Shown: in pieces, positions 48,401 through 61,655 of the stretch | How the letters are laid out: each line of letters begins with the position of its first letter | Numbering within the stretch: position 1 is the stretch's first letter | Assembly (NCBI GenBank): GCA_034509425.1 | Contig: JAVTVJ010000011.1 | Coordinates: 868,001-932,000 of the forward strand | DNA: 64,000 nt | Reading direction: 5' to 3' | Source of the DNA: Eopsaltria australis | Lineage: Eukaryota > Chordata > Aves > Passeriformes > Petroicidae | Translations under genes and position numbers: made by a program | Notes under the pieces: generated by a model | What the model was told of the DNA's origin: nothing | The model's input: only the letters and a program-made list of their open reading frames with translations | The model's database searches: none

Positions 48401-50152
48401 GATGAAAGGCTTTCCAATCTCTCCCTTCCCAGTGGAAACACTAGTACGAAAGAGGCAGGTAGGTGGCAGTAACAAGTGACTAATACGCTGCTGGATAATT
48501 GCATCTGCCACAGGCTTATCTCTTAGCACCAAGTGCCTCAAAATTAAAAGCAGGGAATAGAAGACAAATGTTAGTGATACTGAATTAAGGAGAAGGGAGA
48601 AAATAGCCTATAGAGAGTCAAAGAAACTGTAGGAGTTCAGTTGGGCAATGAAGATTGTAGCATAGCAGAGGGAAGCGTGGAACCTGTCTTAGGGAAAAAC
48701 TTTCAGGACCAGTATCTGCATAGACACAGAAATATTTTGGGCCTGTGACATAGAAGTGGCAATGTTCTGAATGCAAGGCTCTTTGCCATAATATGCTAAG
48801 TCAAGGTGAGGTGCTTAGGCTTTCAAAGCAGGAGGAGAGAGAAGTGCTTTCTACGTCTAAGCAAGGCACTTGTTCTTTTCTTTATAAAGAGCCAAAGATT
48901 TCTGTAAAAGGGTTCAGTGCTTCTTATACAAAAGTCTATGCCCCTGATTCAGAACTTCACAGTGGGTTTCCCTATTTCACAAACCTGAGCCTTTGTTTAA
49001 ATGTAGATGGAAGGAGAAGAAATCTCCTTTTTAGCACAATTTGTGTAGCTGCATGTGAATTTGCAAGTGAGTAATTTGAGCTACAGGCTCTCCATAGTGT
49101 GACACATTTTGAAATACTACTGTCATCTTTTTAAAGTGTTTGAACCACAAGATTATGTGGTGTTGCAGGAGGAAGTTCACTGCACATCTCTCCTCTTGAA
49201 GGAAGACCATTTTGCTGTGCTGAATGCAAAATTTAGGGCCTTTTTTGTAACCATGGCTATTCTCTCAAAATAGATATCCACTTTCAAAAGGGCATTCCCC
49301 ACAGTAGATATCAAGTGGGTGATGATATAGCACTGTAACCCAAGAAAAACATGCTGGGGGTGGGCCTCACCTCCAAAAGTTTTAGCACATTTTTTGGTCT
49401 TTAATCCTCTAAACATGAATAACAAATGCATCTTATAAATGTAAAACAGCTTCTCCTCATCTTGAAAAAAAATGATGGAAGGGTATGCCAAATTCCCTGT
49501 TAAATTCCCAAATGCCTGTTCCTATCAGTTCTTTCTATCCCACTAAAAAGTGAAAAGTACAGACTGTTCTGGTCACCACTGATCTAAACATGTTTTTAAA
49601 TAAAAATATCTTGGGAAGTTCTAAAAGTGAAGAAAGTAGCTTGCTGGAGTCCGAATATTTTACTTTTTTAATAATCAGAATACTTTCATATTAACACCTG
49701 TCTTGTAAAAACAAAAAAATCCAAAACAACAAAAACCCCCAAACCACTGATGATTTAAAAAATTTTAAGATTGGAACTACTTGAAACAATTAATTAGGAC
49801 AGAGTGGCTGATGAACCGCAGCTGGGTGTGTGCAGTCTGGAACTCGATGTAGAACATATTTGAACTGCAGCAAGTAGCTTTGCAGAAAACAAGCCACAGA
49901 AACACCACAACTGTGAGAGGAATTTCTGCTATGGATTTAAGCTGAGGAGCTTTTTAGGGTCAGAAGTAGATGGAGAATGAGGGCAAACTTGAGTGATGGC
50001 AATGGTGATTATACAGATGTCTTGGAGGCTTCTCTCCTGTACCAGAGCAGGATACAAATGTTGTCCCTGAGGAAATGGTGTTTGCACATGCTTACTTCCA
50101 AACTCTTGCTAAACGCCCTAAGATTCTGTACTGGAATAGACTTGTCCCTTCA
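42420..50152. other. Intergenic, no gene supported
   Basis: Mostly AT-rich DNA. A locally GC-richer patch at about 43,700-44,390 keeps a 221-codon frame open from a GTG codon (43723-44388, plus), but no family resemblance, ATG start or splice context supports it. An A15 run lies at 42528-42542. Confidence 0.45.
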
Positions 50153-51226
50153 TATAATGTATCAGGTTTGCATGGGCTGGTTTTGGTAGTGGGGATGCTA
50201 CAGGAGTGGTTTCTGTGAGAAGCCGCTAGAAGCTTCCACCATGTCTGGCAGAGCCAATTCCTGGTGGCTCCAAAGATGGACATGCTGCTGGCCAAGAAGG
50301 GCCAGTTAGAAATGGTGGTAACACCTCTGTGATAACATATTTAACAAGAAAGTAAAACAAAAGATTTTGTGCACTTTTAATTGCAGTCAGAGAAGAGCAG
50401 GGTGAGAACATGTGAGGAGAATGGCTCTGCAGAGACCGAGGCTAGTGCAGAAGGAAAGGGAGGAGGTGCTCCAGGCACCAGAGCCAAGATTCCTCTGCCA
50501 CCTGTGGTGAGGACCATGATGAAGCAGCTGTGCCCCTGCAGCCCATGGAGATCCATGGGGATCTATCTGCAGCCCATGGAGGAGCCCCCCACTGGAGCAG
50601 GTGGATGCCTGGAAGAGTCTGCCAGCCCATGGGAGACCTGTGGAGATGGGGACCCTGCTCCCAGGCTGGAGCAGCCTGTCCTTGGAGGACTGCACCCCCT
50701 GGAAGAGTGACCCATGCCACAGCAGTTTGGGGAGGGCTGTTTGCCCCTGGGATGGACTCATCCTGCAGCAATTCACAGGGAGCTGCTGCTCGTGAGACTG
50801 GAACCACACTGGAGAAGGTCACAGAGAACTGCCTGCCATGGGAGGGACCCCATGGTGCAGCATAGGAACAACTCCTCTCCCTGAGCAGCAGGAGAAGCCA
50901 TGGGTAATGAACTGACCATAACCCCCATTGCCTCCCTCCTTGAGCCACTGGAGTAGAAGGTGGAGCTGGGAAAGAAGGAGGGGTAGGGGGAAGGTCTTTT
51001 TAAGGACTTATTTTACTTATCTTTATATGCTATGACTTTGTTAGTCATAAATTCAATGCATATTTCTAAGCTGAGCCTGTTTTGCCTATGATGGTACTTG
51101 ATGAGTGACCTCTTCTGACCTATAACTCGTGAACCTTCATTAAATTTTCTCTCCTCTGTCCAGTTTATGGAGGGGAGAGAGTGAGTGGCTAGGTGCCAGG
51201 ACTTTGGCCAGCATCAACCCACTACA
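50153..51226 (+). mobile_element. Solo LTR, passerine ERVL-like (~1.07 kb)
   Basis: The sequence closely follows, segment by segment, a long LTR I recall as abundant in songbird genomes. It begins near ATAATGTATCAGGTTTGCATGG. Next comes TTTCTGTGAGAAG, then a GC-rich central part with repeated CAGCCCATGGAG/GGAGCAG blocks. After those come GCTGAGCCTGTTTTGCC and TTTTCTCTCCTCTGTCC, and it ends AACCCACTACA. The AATAAA normally seen near the R region has decayed. No internal viral genes flank it. Target duplications are not clear. The GC-rich part leaves 100-170-codon frames open on both strands; these are not genes. The family name is from memory. Confidence 0.72.
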
Positions 51227-52391
51227 AATTCACACACAGAAAAGAGCAATGATGCTGTTCATGTACTTTTGATAGGTTGTGGAGAGTTTACATCTGTCAA
51301 AAGGCAAGACATGGATGGAATTGAAAAAAAAATATAAGGAGTGAGTACAGCTGTTGTAGAGAAAACTGAATTTATCTCAACACAAAAGGGATGGAGAGTG
51401 ACCTTTGTTTTGGATGAATGTCAATGTTAGTGGATCAACTGGTTGTGTAAATTGCCTTCACTGAGTTAATCAAAAGGTGTGAATTTCTTCCCAAGCCATC
51501 CAGACCAGTAGTGCCTGCACTTTGATTCAAACACATGAGGAAATAATGTAAAGAAAGATAGTTTTCACAAGGGTATTGTGTTCTTCCATCTGTGCTTGCA
51601 TTCAATACTTTTCTTTCAGGTTCATCTTGAAATTCTCAAAAGTTGTAATTTAATGCTGAGCCATCAGTCTGGTTTTCTTCTTCTCTCCAGCTTGCTACCA
51701 GTCTTTTATACATATACTATAGTGTGGGAGGTAGATTAGACACTAATCATATCTAGTAAAAATGTGTTCTTTCCAGAAAATAAAAATATATTGAACACAA
51801 CTTAACTGTGCATTGTTGTACTTATATTAAAATGTCTGCAGTTGTTATTCTGTCAGCACTGTCCTACTGCAGTCACAGAACCATCCATCTCATAAAATTC
51901 AACACAAGAAGCCGCATTGAATCAGCCAATCTCTCAATCATTCCCAATCAAGTGAAGAATGTTCATAACATCATTTCAAAAAATCTTGCTACCATTCCTG
52001 CCCTGGTAGAAATAATAATTTATCTTTCACCTCTGGGTGCAATGACAATTGTGAAGAAAAATTGTTTATAGGTTATTAAGGATTCTTGAAAGACTGATCT
52101 GGTTCTAATCCTGTGTGACAGGGAAGGAGGCTGGGTTGTTGTCCTTGTACTATGCCTTAATATTTATGTAATATTAGTCAGTAGTATTCAAGGCAAGTAA
52201 AAATGTCAAATTTAGTTTAACTTGTACAGGTATAGGCTGGTTTGCCAGCTTCATTTCAGAGGTAGGCAATCAAGCATATCAATTGAGCATCATTTAAAGG
52301 ACTACTTTATCTTAGTGGGTATCTTATTTACAAAAATAATAATTATTAATAATTAATAATTTTCAACACAATTGAAGAACAGGAACCAGGG

Positions 52392-52393
<2 letters not shown>

Positions 52394-52432
<39 letters not shown>
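52394..52432. repeat. (AC)19 microsatellite
   Basis: An uninterrupted 39-nt AC run, likely to be highly polymorphic. Confidence 0.95.
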
Positions 52433-52433
<1 letters not shown>

Positions 52434-55231
52434 TTTTTAGATGTTTCTGACCCTATTTCCTCTCCTTTAAAGCAGTTGTTTTCCAAATTAATGTAATAAA
52501 CTGCTTTCAAGATTATCATGCCCTTCAGATGAACACTGAAGCAATGTCTCAGTTGACAGCCAGATGAGATATAGAAGATACAATTACTTGCACATCTAGC
52601 TATTAATATATATAATGTTTGAGTATTAGTAATATCTCTATCTATGTAAATGTAAGTGAAAACAATAAGAACACTAATTATTAAATCAAATCCACCTTTA
52701 GCTTAGATTAGTATTATGTGGCTATTAATCATCATTAGAATTTGCCCTATCTGTGAGAAAAAAATCATAAGCTATATTAAAATAAATAAAAATAGAATTT
52801 AAAATACTAAATTAAAAAGTAGATAATTAATTGTGTAATATTATAACATTTAAGATAAAAACACAGCCATACCATGTATGTTCAACCCCATAAATTTTAT
52901 TTCTAGCCCTTTATTCCTTTATCCCAGCAATTTTTATGTAGTCCCATAGAGAAATATTTAAAGGAGTGAAATCTGCTACAGAGGAATAGATATGGCTTAT
53001 ATATTTTTTTCCTTATAGAAATGTTTATGTTCCTGTATTTTTTATAGCTTAGCATGTTCAAGGCATGTTTTAGAGGGGTGTTCATAGATATAATTTGTCA
53101 GCTCTTCCATGATAAGATGCTGACCCCTGTGCTTATTACTAGTGCTTTCTTCCTTCAAGTGCCCACAAACTTTCCCAAGAGACTTGGTGTCCCAGTAACC
53201 TCTTCAGCTACTTGGTTACATTTATAAAGGTTTGACTATCCACTGTGGGAACAAATGGTCAGAACACAATGATGACCTTTCATATAACTTCAGGTAAACA
53301 GAACTTTTGCTCCCATATCCATGTAGAAATAAAAGAGTATGGCATAGAGTGGTCAAATGTGGATGCAGTAGTCTCACAGCAGGTAGACAGAATTCACAAA
53401 AACCAGTATGTTGACAAAAAATTGTCTAAAAAATAGGAAAAACATACAACTTTTCAAAGCTATCATCAACAGTAAGACACTTTTCAAACAAAAGTCCCAC
53501 AATAATAATAAATTATTATTAGAGTTGTAGCGATTAATTTGTTACTTTCCTTTCAATCTACCCTTAAAGTTAATTTTTATAATTTGTTTTTTAATTTCTG
53601 TCTTGAGAGGGTCAAGTTGTGCTTTATGGGATTTGGAGGGTTTTTTTGGTGGTTTTTGTTTGTTTGTGCGTTTTTGATGCTGTCTCTTTAGATCAGTAGA
53701 AGATATTTCAGAAGGACCCAAGCACATTTTTCTTTATCCCATTATTTCAATGGAATTGATTTGATCCCAACTTCATCTGCATAAGGTTATTCTACCTAAA
53801 AGAAATATGAATGCTTGAAATATGCTACATTTAATAGCTCTCTTTTATGTTTGGTTCAAGATGGTTTAATTAGAATAGTCACTCTAAATGAATGAGTTAA
53901 AACAACAAGTTAAAGTTTGTGTTTAACCATATTGTTTCTAAGATTTGGGAGGATGGATTCTCCTTCCTCTTGGGTTCCAAAACGGCCTTAATGCTGTCAC
54001 AATATTTTTTTCTCTCACATACTTGTCTGCAGTTGCTGAGTTTCAGTGCTGCAGAAGGGTAGCCAGCCATCCTTTTCACTTTAGTCTTTTGCTTTAGTAA
54101 AAAGGGTGACAAAAAGTGGACTCAAGGTAATAATCCTAAATTTTAAATAGTAATTAGATGAAAATGCATATTTTTCACATGTTAAATAGAAAATACAGAT
54201 GACAAAAACATTTGCCTAAATAGTAATGTTCTGATTTTCCAAAACACTACTGCAGTGCACAAATTTTATTGTGGCTGAAAATTCTCCTTAAGTTTTATTC
54301 ACTTTCTATTTGGATGTTGCTCAGAAGAGCTGTGTTCTGGTGAGTTTGTCAGAAATTTATTTTCAAAAGGATTTTTATGTCAGAAAATGAATATTCCTCA
54401 AAACCAATGCATGTTTTGCTGGAATGTTTTATTTTTTCACAAGAAATCAAATGTCATTTAGAGGCAATCTAACTAACAAGAAAGTTAATGATTTCATAGC
54501 TATGAAATACATGTAGAGATCAGTCCCAACTCTGTTTTATTCAAAACTCTTGGGCTATTGGATATTTTAAGGTCAGTCATAGGGGTTTTTGTCTACTTTA
54601 TCCTGTAAGAATATATTGAAATCTAGGATTTTTGTCACTGTAGAATGGAAAAGATTTTTGGAAAGCTATGTCAAAATATATCACATGCAAGGAAAATAAT
54701 TTTCTGCTTTATTCTCTGGTGATTCAAGAGTAAATAATTGGGATTCCCCTTGGCATGCATCACATTTCATGTGTAAGTGTGGATTCTAGGACAAGTAACT
54801 CCAGTATAAATCAAAACTGTATTCGCTGACAAAGTCTTTATTGAAATTCATTGGCTTTTAGAGACATGCAAGGGGATTTGTGATGGCCCTTCTCTTCATG
54901 ATCCAAAGATCATGTCTCCATTCACACACACAGAGAAGGCTGCAGATTTGTTGCTCAGTTTAGCTGTGTGACATATTGCCAAGAGATTTGGACCAGACAC
55001 TTCTCATAGAAGGGTTATAAAGTAATTTATTTTATTCCTTTAGGAAGTCAATTCCTCATATTTAAGAAAAGAATGTTCTTGTTATGGAGAGCAGCATGAA
55101 AGGCAGCATTTTTGGTCACTTTTTGTTATATCAAATCCTATGAGGGGCTGTGAGCAGAAAATTTATGTACATTAATAGATAAAGCTCTCAGAGGTGTCCT
55201 TCAGCCTTCTGCCAGAAAGAGGAAATGGGTC

Positions 55232-55258
55232 ATTATTTACATTATTTACATTATTTAC
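55232..55258. repeat. 9-bp tandem repeat, three copies
   Basis: Three perfect ATTATTTAC units. Confidence 0.9.
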
Positions 55259-58200
55259 ATGCTGTTGTTTGGTACAGGAACCAGCTTTGATCAACAGGCA
55301 GAACCTCTGAGGATCTGTGTTTGCAAGAAATTACTTAGGAACCACAGTAAATCAGTTCATTTGCTGCACGCCGTATGCCCTTATGCTTTCATATTTTTTT
55401 TTCTGACAGCTAGCACTCTCCTCTTCTGGGGAATGTACTTTGAGCTCTCTGGCTGAATGAAGAAAGCAGTAATGGAGTGGCACAGTATGGATGCAGGTCT
55501 CTGCCTGACATTTACTGGCATAATGCATCTGAGGAGTGGGCCACAAGTGGCACAGCTCCACATCAGCCTGGCAGCTCTGCTCAGGGGTGAGGGGAGTGAA
55601 CCTTTGTGAGGAGCACAGCCCTAGATAATGCTTTGCTTTTCTGTCAAGATTTGATGTGAATGCATAACGCATATTGTCTTTCACCTATTATTTCTCTGGG
55701 GCTGAGTGCTACTGCTAACAGTAAAATTTCACTGGCTTACTTTAGCAGAATATTAATGAAAACTTTCTAAATCTTTGCACATATACATGCAAGGGAGAAG
55801 CTGCCTTTGGTGCTCAGAGAGATTTCAAACATTTACTTACTGTCGAGCTTTATGCATATACGTGCATGTGAAAGGTCAGAGATGGTCGTTCTATCATTTG
55901 GGATGAACACAGCTGAATTGAAATGTCACAGCAGTCATACCTAGCAATTTAAAAGCTTTGGAGTGTTGCAAGCCTGTGGATTCTCCTGCCAAGCAAATAA
56001 AAATCAACTCTCTGTCTGTACAAATTTACATGATTACAGATAATATATTTTACATCGTGCTTGTGGAGTTTCTGAGCACCAGTAGGCACAGGCAGCTTTT
56101 GGAGTTGATTGGAGTTGAGAAGCTTGCTGTGCAGCCCTGGAGCAGGGAAGCAGGCTGCTCAAAGCAGACCTTGGAAGGCATCAGTCGACCTGATACGTGG
56201 CTGATAGATGCTAGCCTTTTTAGACCTCTCAGATATTACAAAGGAATTCTGCAGAAGTAGTCAGGGGATGTTACAGTGTAATAAAAGAACATGAAGAAAA
56301 TTAATTTTAAATAATTGAAGAAAAAGCAATGTCTCTGTAGGAAGGGCTATACTAAAAAGAGATAATCCGTTTGTCAAATGTTTATATTTGATTATTTCAG
56401 CACTTTTCTTGCTGAGAGTGAATGCTGTGCAGGAACTTGCTGGCTCAGAGGAAGGAGACCTGCTGGAGCATGTATAGGTGCTCCTGCCCTCAGAGAACAC
56501 CTTGCTGAAGAATGTGATGACTGGTTCATATGGGATGAGAGGGTGGAGGTGGACACTTTATCCATGGAAATGGAAAGTGCCTGTTAATGAAAATCAATCC
56601 AAATATATGAAGACTCCACAAGATAGTTTTTAATTTTAATTTTGTATTTGTGCTTGTGTTAAAAAAAAAGGGGTAAAAACAAGCATCTTGAATTCCATCT
56701 TTTCATCTGAGATTCATCCTGAGAAGAAAAGAAATTGAAGTTAACTTATTTAGCATATGGAGTCAGTACAAACCATAATGAAACTCATATCCATGTGGAT
56801 TTGCAAAGTGTACTCCTGACTACTCCTATAGTCATTAGGAATTTTTCTCAAACAATCCTCCAGAACTGATAAGAGCCATAAGGGTCTGTATGAGTTCTGT
56901 AGAATTTTTTTGAAACCTACAGAATTTGATATTGTGGGATAATATTAGTTAATTAATACTACTTAATATTAAGTTGAATGAAGTTACAGGTTTACGAGGC
57001 AGAAACACTTTTCGATGTCATTTAATATAGTTAAAATAAGATTGTGTATTATTGTCTAATGAAATCCTACAAATTAAAATCTGCAAATAATTTTTGAAAA
57101 GTTTGTATGTTTTGCTTCTCTAGTGAAGGTAGATATTATTGGTTTAGGAAAAAAGCAACTAAAAAATATGCTGTTTTCAATCTGCCCACTCTTAACATAC
57201 ATTCTGTTTATCAAATATAAAATTAGTTTGTGTCTTGTACATCATCCCCTAAGTGGGTGCTTCATGGCATCAGTGCATCTCAACATATGTTATTTCATGA
57301 CCCGTAGCTGTCCTGATTTCCAGCATAATTGTGTTTTATATTTATATTTGAAAACAGTATCTGGTTGGCAACAGGCACAAAATATCTGTAAAAACTCAGA
57401 AGAAAGGATGGTTAGACTCTCAAGGGTCTAATAAGCCTTTCCTCAATCATTCCTTTGTCTTATCTGTTTGTGCAATTATTTAGGGCAATGCCTCTTCCTC
57501 TTCTCCTTGCACAGTGAAGCTCTGACTTTAGCTGGTGACACTGCAGTGAGAGTTTTGTTTTTTCTAGCAAACAGATAAGACTTTGGAAGAAGATAGTTTT
57601 ATTCCCTGTGCCTGCCTTCAGAGACATAGGACATAACCTCCCAGCACCTAGATTAAAGGTCCTGTGAGAAAAAAGACATCAAGCAATTCACTCACTCTAA
57701 GCAACCCTCACAGCCAAAGAAAAGACATTTCAGTGCACTCAGCTGTTGCCAAAATCCCAGCAACCTGAATGCTGCTTTTATCATTAGCACTCATCAAAGC
57801 TGCAGAGAAGATGGAAAGGATTTTGAAGTTCCTAATTTCATGAGGCAATGAAGGTAATAAATTCATAGATCACTTGAGTGACTGAATAAAGACAGCTGAC
57901 TTGGGAAAGTTGGGGCAAAAAATGAAAAGACTTTCATATGTTGTTTGTCCTTTAATAATAGTCAGGGAATAGCAGAAAAATGCCTTGCTGGTGGAGCCCA
58001 CTTAGAGACTGAAGACATCCTGGGGGAAGGATTTGGAAAATCTAAGAAAAGCTCCTCTTGCTGAAGAACCAGCTGCAGTGTTAGAGTTACTGTGGCTGTG
58101 GATAACTGCAGAGGGGGAAAAACAAGAAAAGTTTCTGTGGAGTAGCCTACTAAATGCAGTCTGGTTTACAGACAGGAAGCGATGAGGTGAGACATGGTCC

Positions 58201-59689
58201 CTCTCTGCCAACTAATCTGCTCTTGGTGTGTTTGGTACTGGTGATGGCACAAGTGTCCAGGTTACAGTTAATTCCTGTACAGATGAGAGACTGGAGGTAA
58301 AGCAAAGCATTTCAGTATTTAACTCTTTATTGCTATATATGGCCACCACTTTCCCCCACCAAAAAAACCAGACACCCTTCTAACTTGTCCCAGCAAACCT
58401 AAAATAAACATGGAGAGAGAAAACCACAAGCCACTTTTCTTAAGCACTTGTGTTTTGGAAGCATAGAAGCAGAAAAGTAAATGATGCTCTGGGGCAGCAG
58501 ACCTCACCCATACAGCAAAATGACAAGGTTAGATGCTCTGAGGTTGAAAAGGAGCTATGTACATACAAATTGAAAGGTAGATACATTTATGTGTTTAATT
58601 GTAAAGAAAGGAGAAATAAGAAGATAATTACCCTCTAAATTTGGTAAGGAAAATTAAGAGATTTTTGCTGCTCTGACTGCTCTGAGAAGAGAAGGTATAA
58701 TCTTAGCTTTGGATGTAATTTTACAAAGTCTGCTGTGTTTCCCAGAATTAATCAGGATAACTGGTTGTCTTATTAAGCTTCAGAAAGCAGGAGGACACAG
58801 GGCTGCTGACAGACAGTCAGGCACCTGCCGGTTAGTGTGGAGGAACTGAACCAGTGGGTGCTTTCTTCTCTCCTCCACTTTGAGTGTACTGTGACAGATG
58901 GCATTTGGAATTGATTGGCGTATCTTAGAGGGTTTGCGCTAATTTAAATTATCCTTCAGGTTTATCATAGAAAACATTGAAGTAAACGGTGTGACTTGGT
59001 GAATCCACTCACTGAGAAAGAAATAAGAAAATCCACTTTGAAAAATTCCCCAAATCTGACTGCACAGAGTCTAAAGGGGTGAATTAGAATGTCATCTAAA
59101 GTTATGTGCACTACAGCTTGGGACAAGTTGTGTAGCATTGTCAGTTTGCAGCCTTACATGGTGACTTGTATCAAAAGTCCTTCAGACGACTATCAAAGAC
59201 AAATGGTCTTTTTAAGCAAATCTGTATTCAGAAAAAAGAGGGCAGTATACAGGATATAAATCTGTTTCTTCTTGATTAAAATTTACCTGAAATTTTTAAT
59301 TTAAATAAGCCACAGATGAGGGAGAGGACTGAGTAGCATTCCCATCATCTATTTTTGTTAAATCTTAATTTCTCTGGGATTAACATTTTGCATAGCATTC
59401 TACATTTCTATTTTACTGTAAGCCAGTCTGGTTCATATTTAAACAGGTGCTGTAGATTTGCTCTTGCTGCTGGCTTATCAGAAAGGAAAGCCCACTCACC
59501 CAGGAGGTCATAAGATCATTTTAGAAGTCAAGAAGGAATCAGGATGAAGCCTTATTACAGCTGGTAATTAGAAGCAGTGACAGCAGCACAAAGCTGCTTC
59601 ATCGGCTCCTAAACTCAAGGACTACACTTGGGAGAATAAAACGTAAGTGCTTGTCACGGATATCAGTGAAGTTTCTCCATTCCTGCAGA

Positions 59690-59900
59690 GGTCTCACAAT
59701 GCAGACCCAGGGCTGTCCCAGCAAGGGTCCTGGCACCATCCCAGCCCTGCCACTGGCAGCCCTCCCCTGCTGTCAGCGCTGCAGGGCAGGTCACCGCCTC
59801 CTCTCCTCCTGCTCTTGCTGCCAGCAGCAAAGGGACAATATTGCTCGGCCCAGCGCCAGTTGCCTGGTGTGATGGCGTTGGATCAGCTCCTCACCTGACA
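59690..59900. other. Local GC-rich patch in AT-rich DNA
   Basis: About 210 bp of clearly higher GC content with CTCCTCCTGCTCTTGC-type pyrimidine stretches and a few CpGs. It could be an exapted regulatory segment, a remnant of an unrecognised repeat or an exon of a noncoding RNA. None of these is shown by the sequence. Confidence 0.35.
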
Positions 59901-61255
59901 TAAGCCAGGCAGAAGGAAAGTAGACAATGTTCTGAAAGGTGAGAAGAAGCAAGGAGAAGGTGACAGCAACCTGGCGAAGTGTCCAAACTGGGAGAGGAGG
60001 GAGAGGGAGTTAAATCTAGGAGGGTCACCTTGAGGCAGAGCGCCCACTTCTCACAGCACAGTGAGAGGTGGTTATTTGTCTTTTGTGAGGACTGTACTTG
60101 GACCAGAGACAGGGAGAGACTAGTTTTTAAAATATGCATTTTTTTTTGTAATTAAGCATTTCATAAAGTAAATATTACCACATTAAAGTAGATTTCATGT
60201 TCACAGGGAAGTAAAGTTGATGATTTTTATCAGCATTCTGCTATAATATCTCTGCTGCAAACATTCTCCTAAAGCCATGGAGATGATCCTGAACTGAACT
60301 TTCTACTTAACACTTTCATCTTTTAGGATCTTCATGACAGACAGACTGCCAGTTGTCAGAGTGTCTGTCAACTGTGAAAGTTAGCAGCATATGCTGAGAC
60401 AAGCTGGTAAGGGCAGGGTAAGAGAGATGACTTCTCTGTTTATAAAACAGGAGCTTGGTAAAGTGACTACAGCAACTCTCAGGAGGAGCAGATGCAGCTG
60501 AAGGTATGAAAACAAAGCAGTCTGAAGTACTGCAGGGAAATTCATTTAACTCACAAAGCAAATCGTCCTAATTCATCTTTAGAACTAAATAGTGCTCTGT
60601 TTTCTGTCTGATGATTCACTGTTATTATGCACATTATTGTTTACGACTAATGATTACTTAGCCTATCACTCTGTCAGGTTTCTGCAGTGCAGATCATATT
60701 ATCAATGCTTAATGGGTGTTACCGCTCAGAAGAGCGATTTACACTTTCAGTGTTTGCAGCCTGGTATGTCAGAAAGAGAAGCAAAGCAGCCTCGATGTTA
60801 CTGAAGAGACTTGTGCATCTAATGAACCACCTCATGCTCTTTGGAACAGGAAATTTCAAGACTTGAAACACTGTCAGAATGCTTCAAGACTTTATGGTCA
60901 TTCCAGGGCACCCTTTTTCCACCCATGAATCTCTTCAACAGATGGTTTTATTTAAATTGTCTTTTTAAAACTGGGGAAGATCAAAAGAATTAAGACCCAT
61001 GGCCTCCTCTCTGTGCTAATCTCCTTTGGCAAACTGGTTATCCTCTCCATTTTTTGCAATATTTGGAAGCTATTTTGTGCTCCAGGATTAATTTAGGCAA
61101 CATCTAGACTGACACATGGCCTTGTGCCATTCAGTAGACAGAGTCCTAATACCCCCTCCCTATAGTCACTTACCAGTTTTATTTGCCCTTGGACTGAAGC
61201 ATTCAGATCTGCCTCTGAAAAGTGGAAAAATGTAGAAGTGATCCCAGCAGTGATA

Positions 61256-61655
61256 TAGAATCACAGAATGATTTGGGTTGGAAAGGACCTTAAAGACCAT
61301 CTAGTTCAATCCCCCCTGCCATAGACAGGGATATCTTCCACTAGACCATCCATGTTAAAAGCCCCTCCCAACCTGGCCTTAAACTCCTCCAGGGATGGGG
61401 CACCCACAGCTTCTCTGGGCAAGTTGTGCCAGTGCCTTTCCACCCTCACAGTAAAGAATTTCTTCCTTGTATCTTATTCAAATCTACCCTGATTCATTTT
61501 AAGCCCATTCTCCCTTGCCTTATCTCTACCTGCCCTTGTAAAAAGTCCCTCCCCAGCTCTCTTGTAGCCCTTTCAGCTATTGGAAGGCTGCTATAAAGTC
61601 TCCCTGGAGCCTTTTGTTCTCCAGGATGAACAACCCCAACTGTCTTAGGTCGTCT
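61256..61655 (-). mobile_element. CR1 LINE fragment
   Basis: The left end is the reverse-complemented CR1 3' terminus (TCACAGAATGATTTGGGTTGG form). The CR1-typical GGATGGGGCACCCACAGCTTCTCTGGGCA region follows, and a region matching the ORF2 C-terminus on the minus strand. It is about 400 bp and 5'-truncated. It is similar in arrangement to the copy at 10188-10706. Confidence 0.92.

Larger units (their letters stand above)
51227..61255. other. Intergenic, no gene seen
   Basis: Very AT-rich, especially 52,300-52,870, with many TAATTA/AATAAT strings. It contains an AC microsatellite, a 9-bp tandem repeat and one GC-rich patch (59,690-59,900). No ORF here has a recognisable product. Confidence 0.5.

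Noticed and set aside
50381..50948. ORFs of 109-168 codons on both strands
   Set aside because: They lie inside the GC-rich part of the ERVL-like LTR and overlap each other in opposite directions; LTR sequence explains them.
52300..52870. AT-rich TAATTA-rich stretch as a homeodomain enhancer or replication origin
   Set aside because: Such strings are expected by chance at this AT content and no conservation evidence is available.
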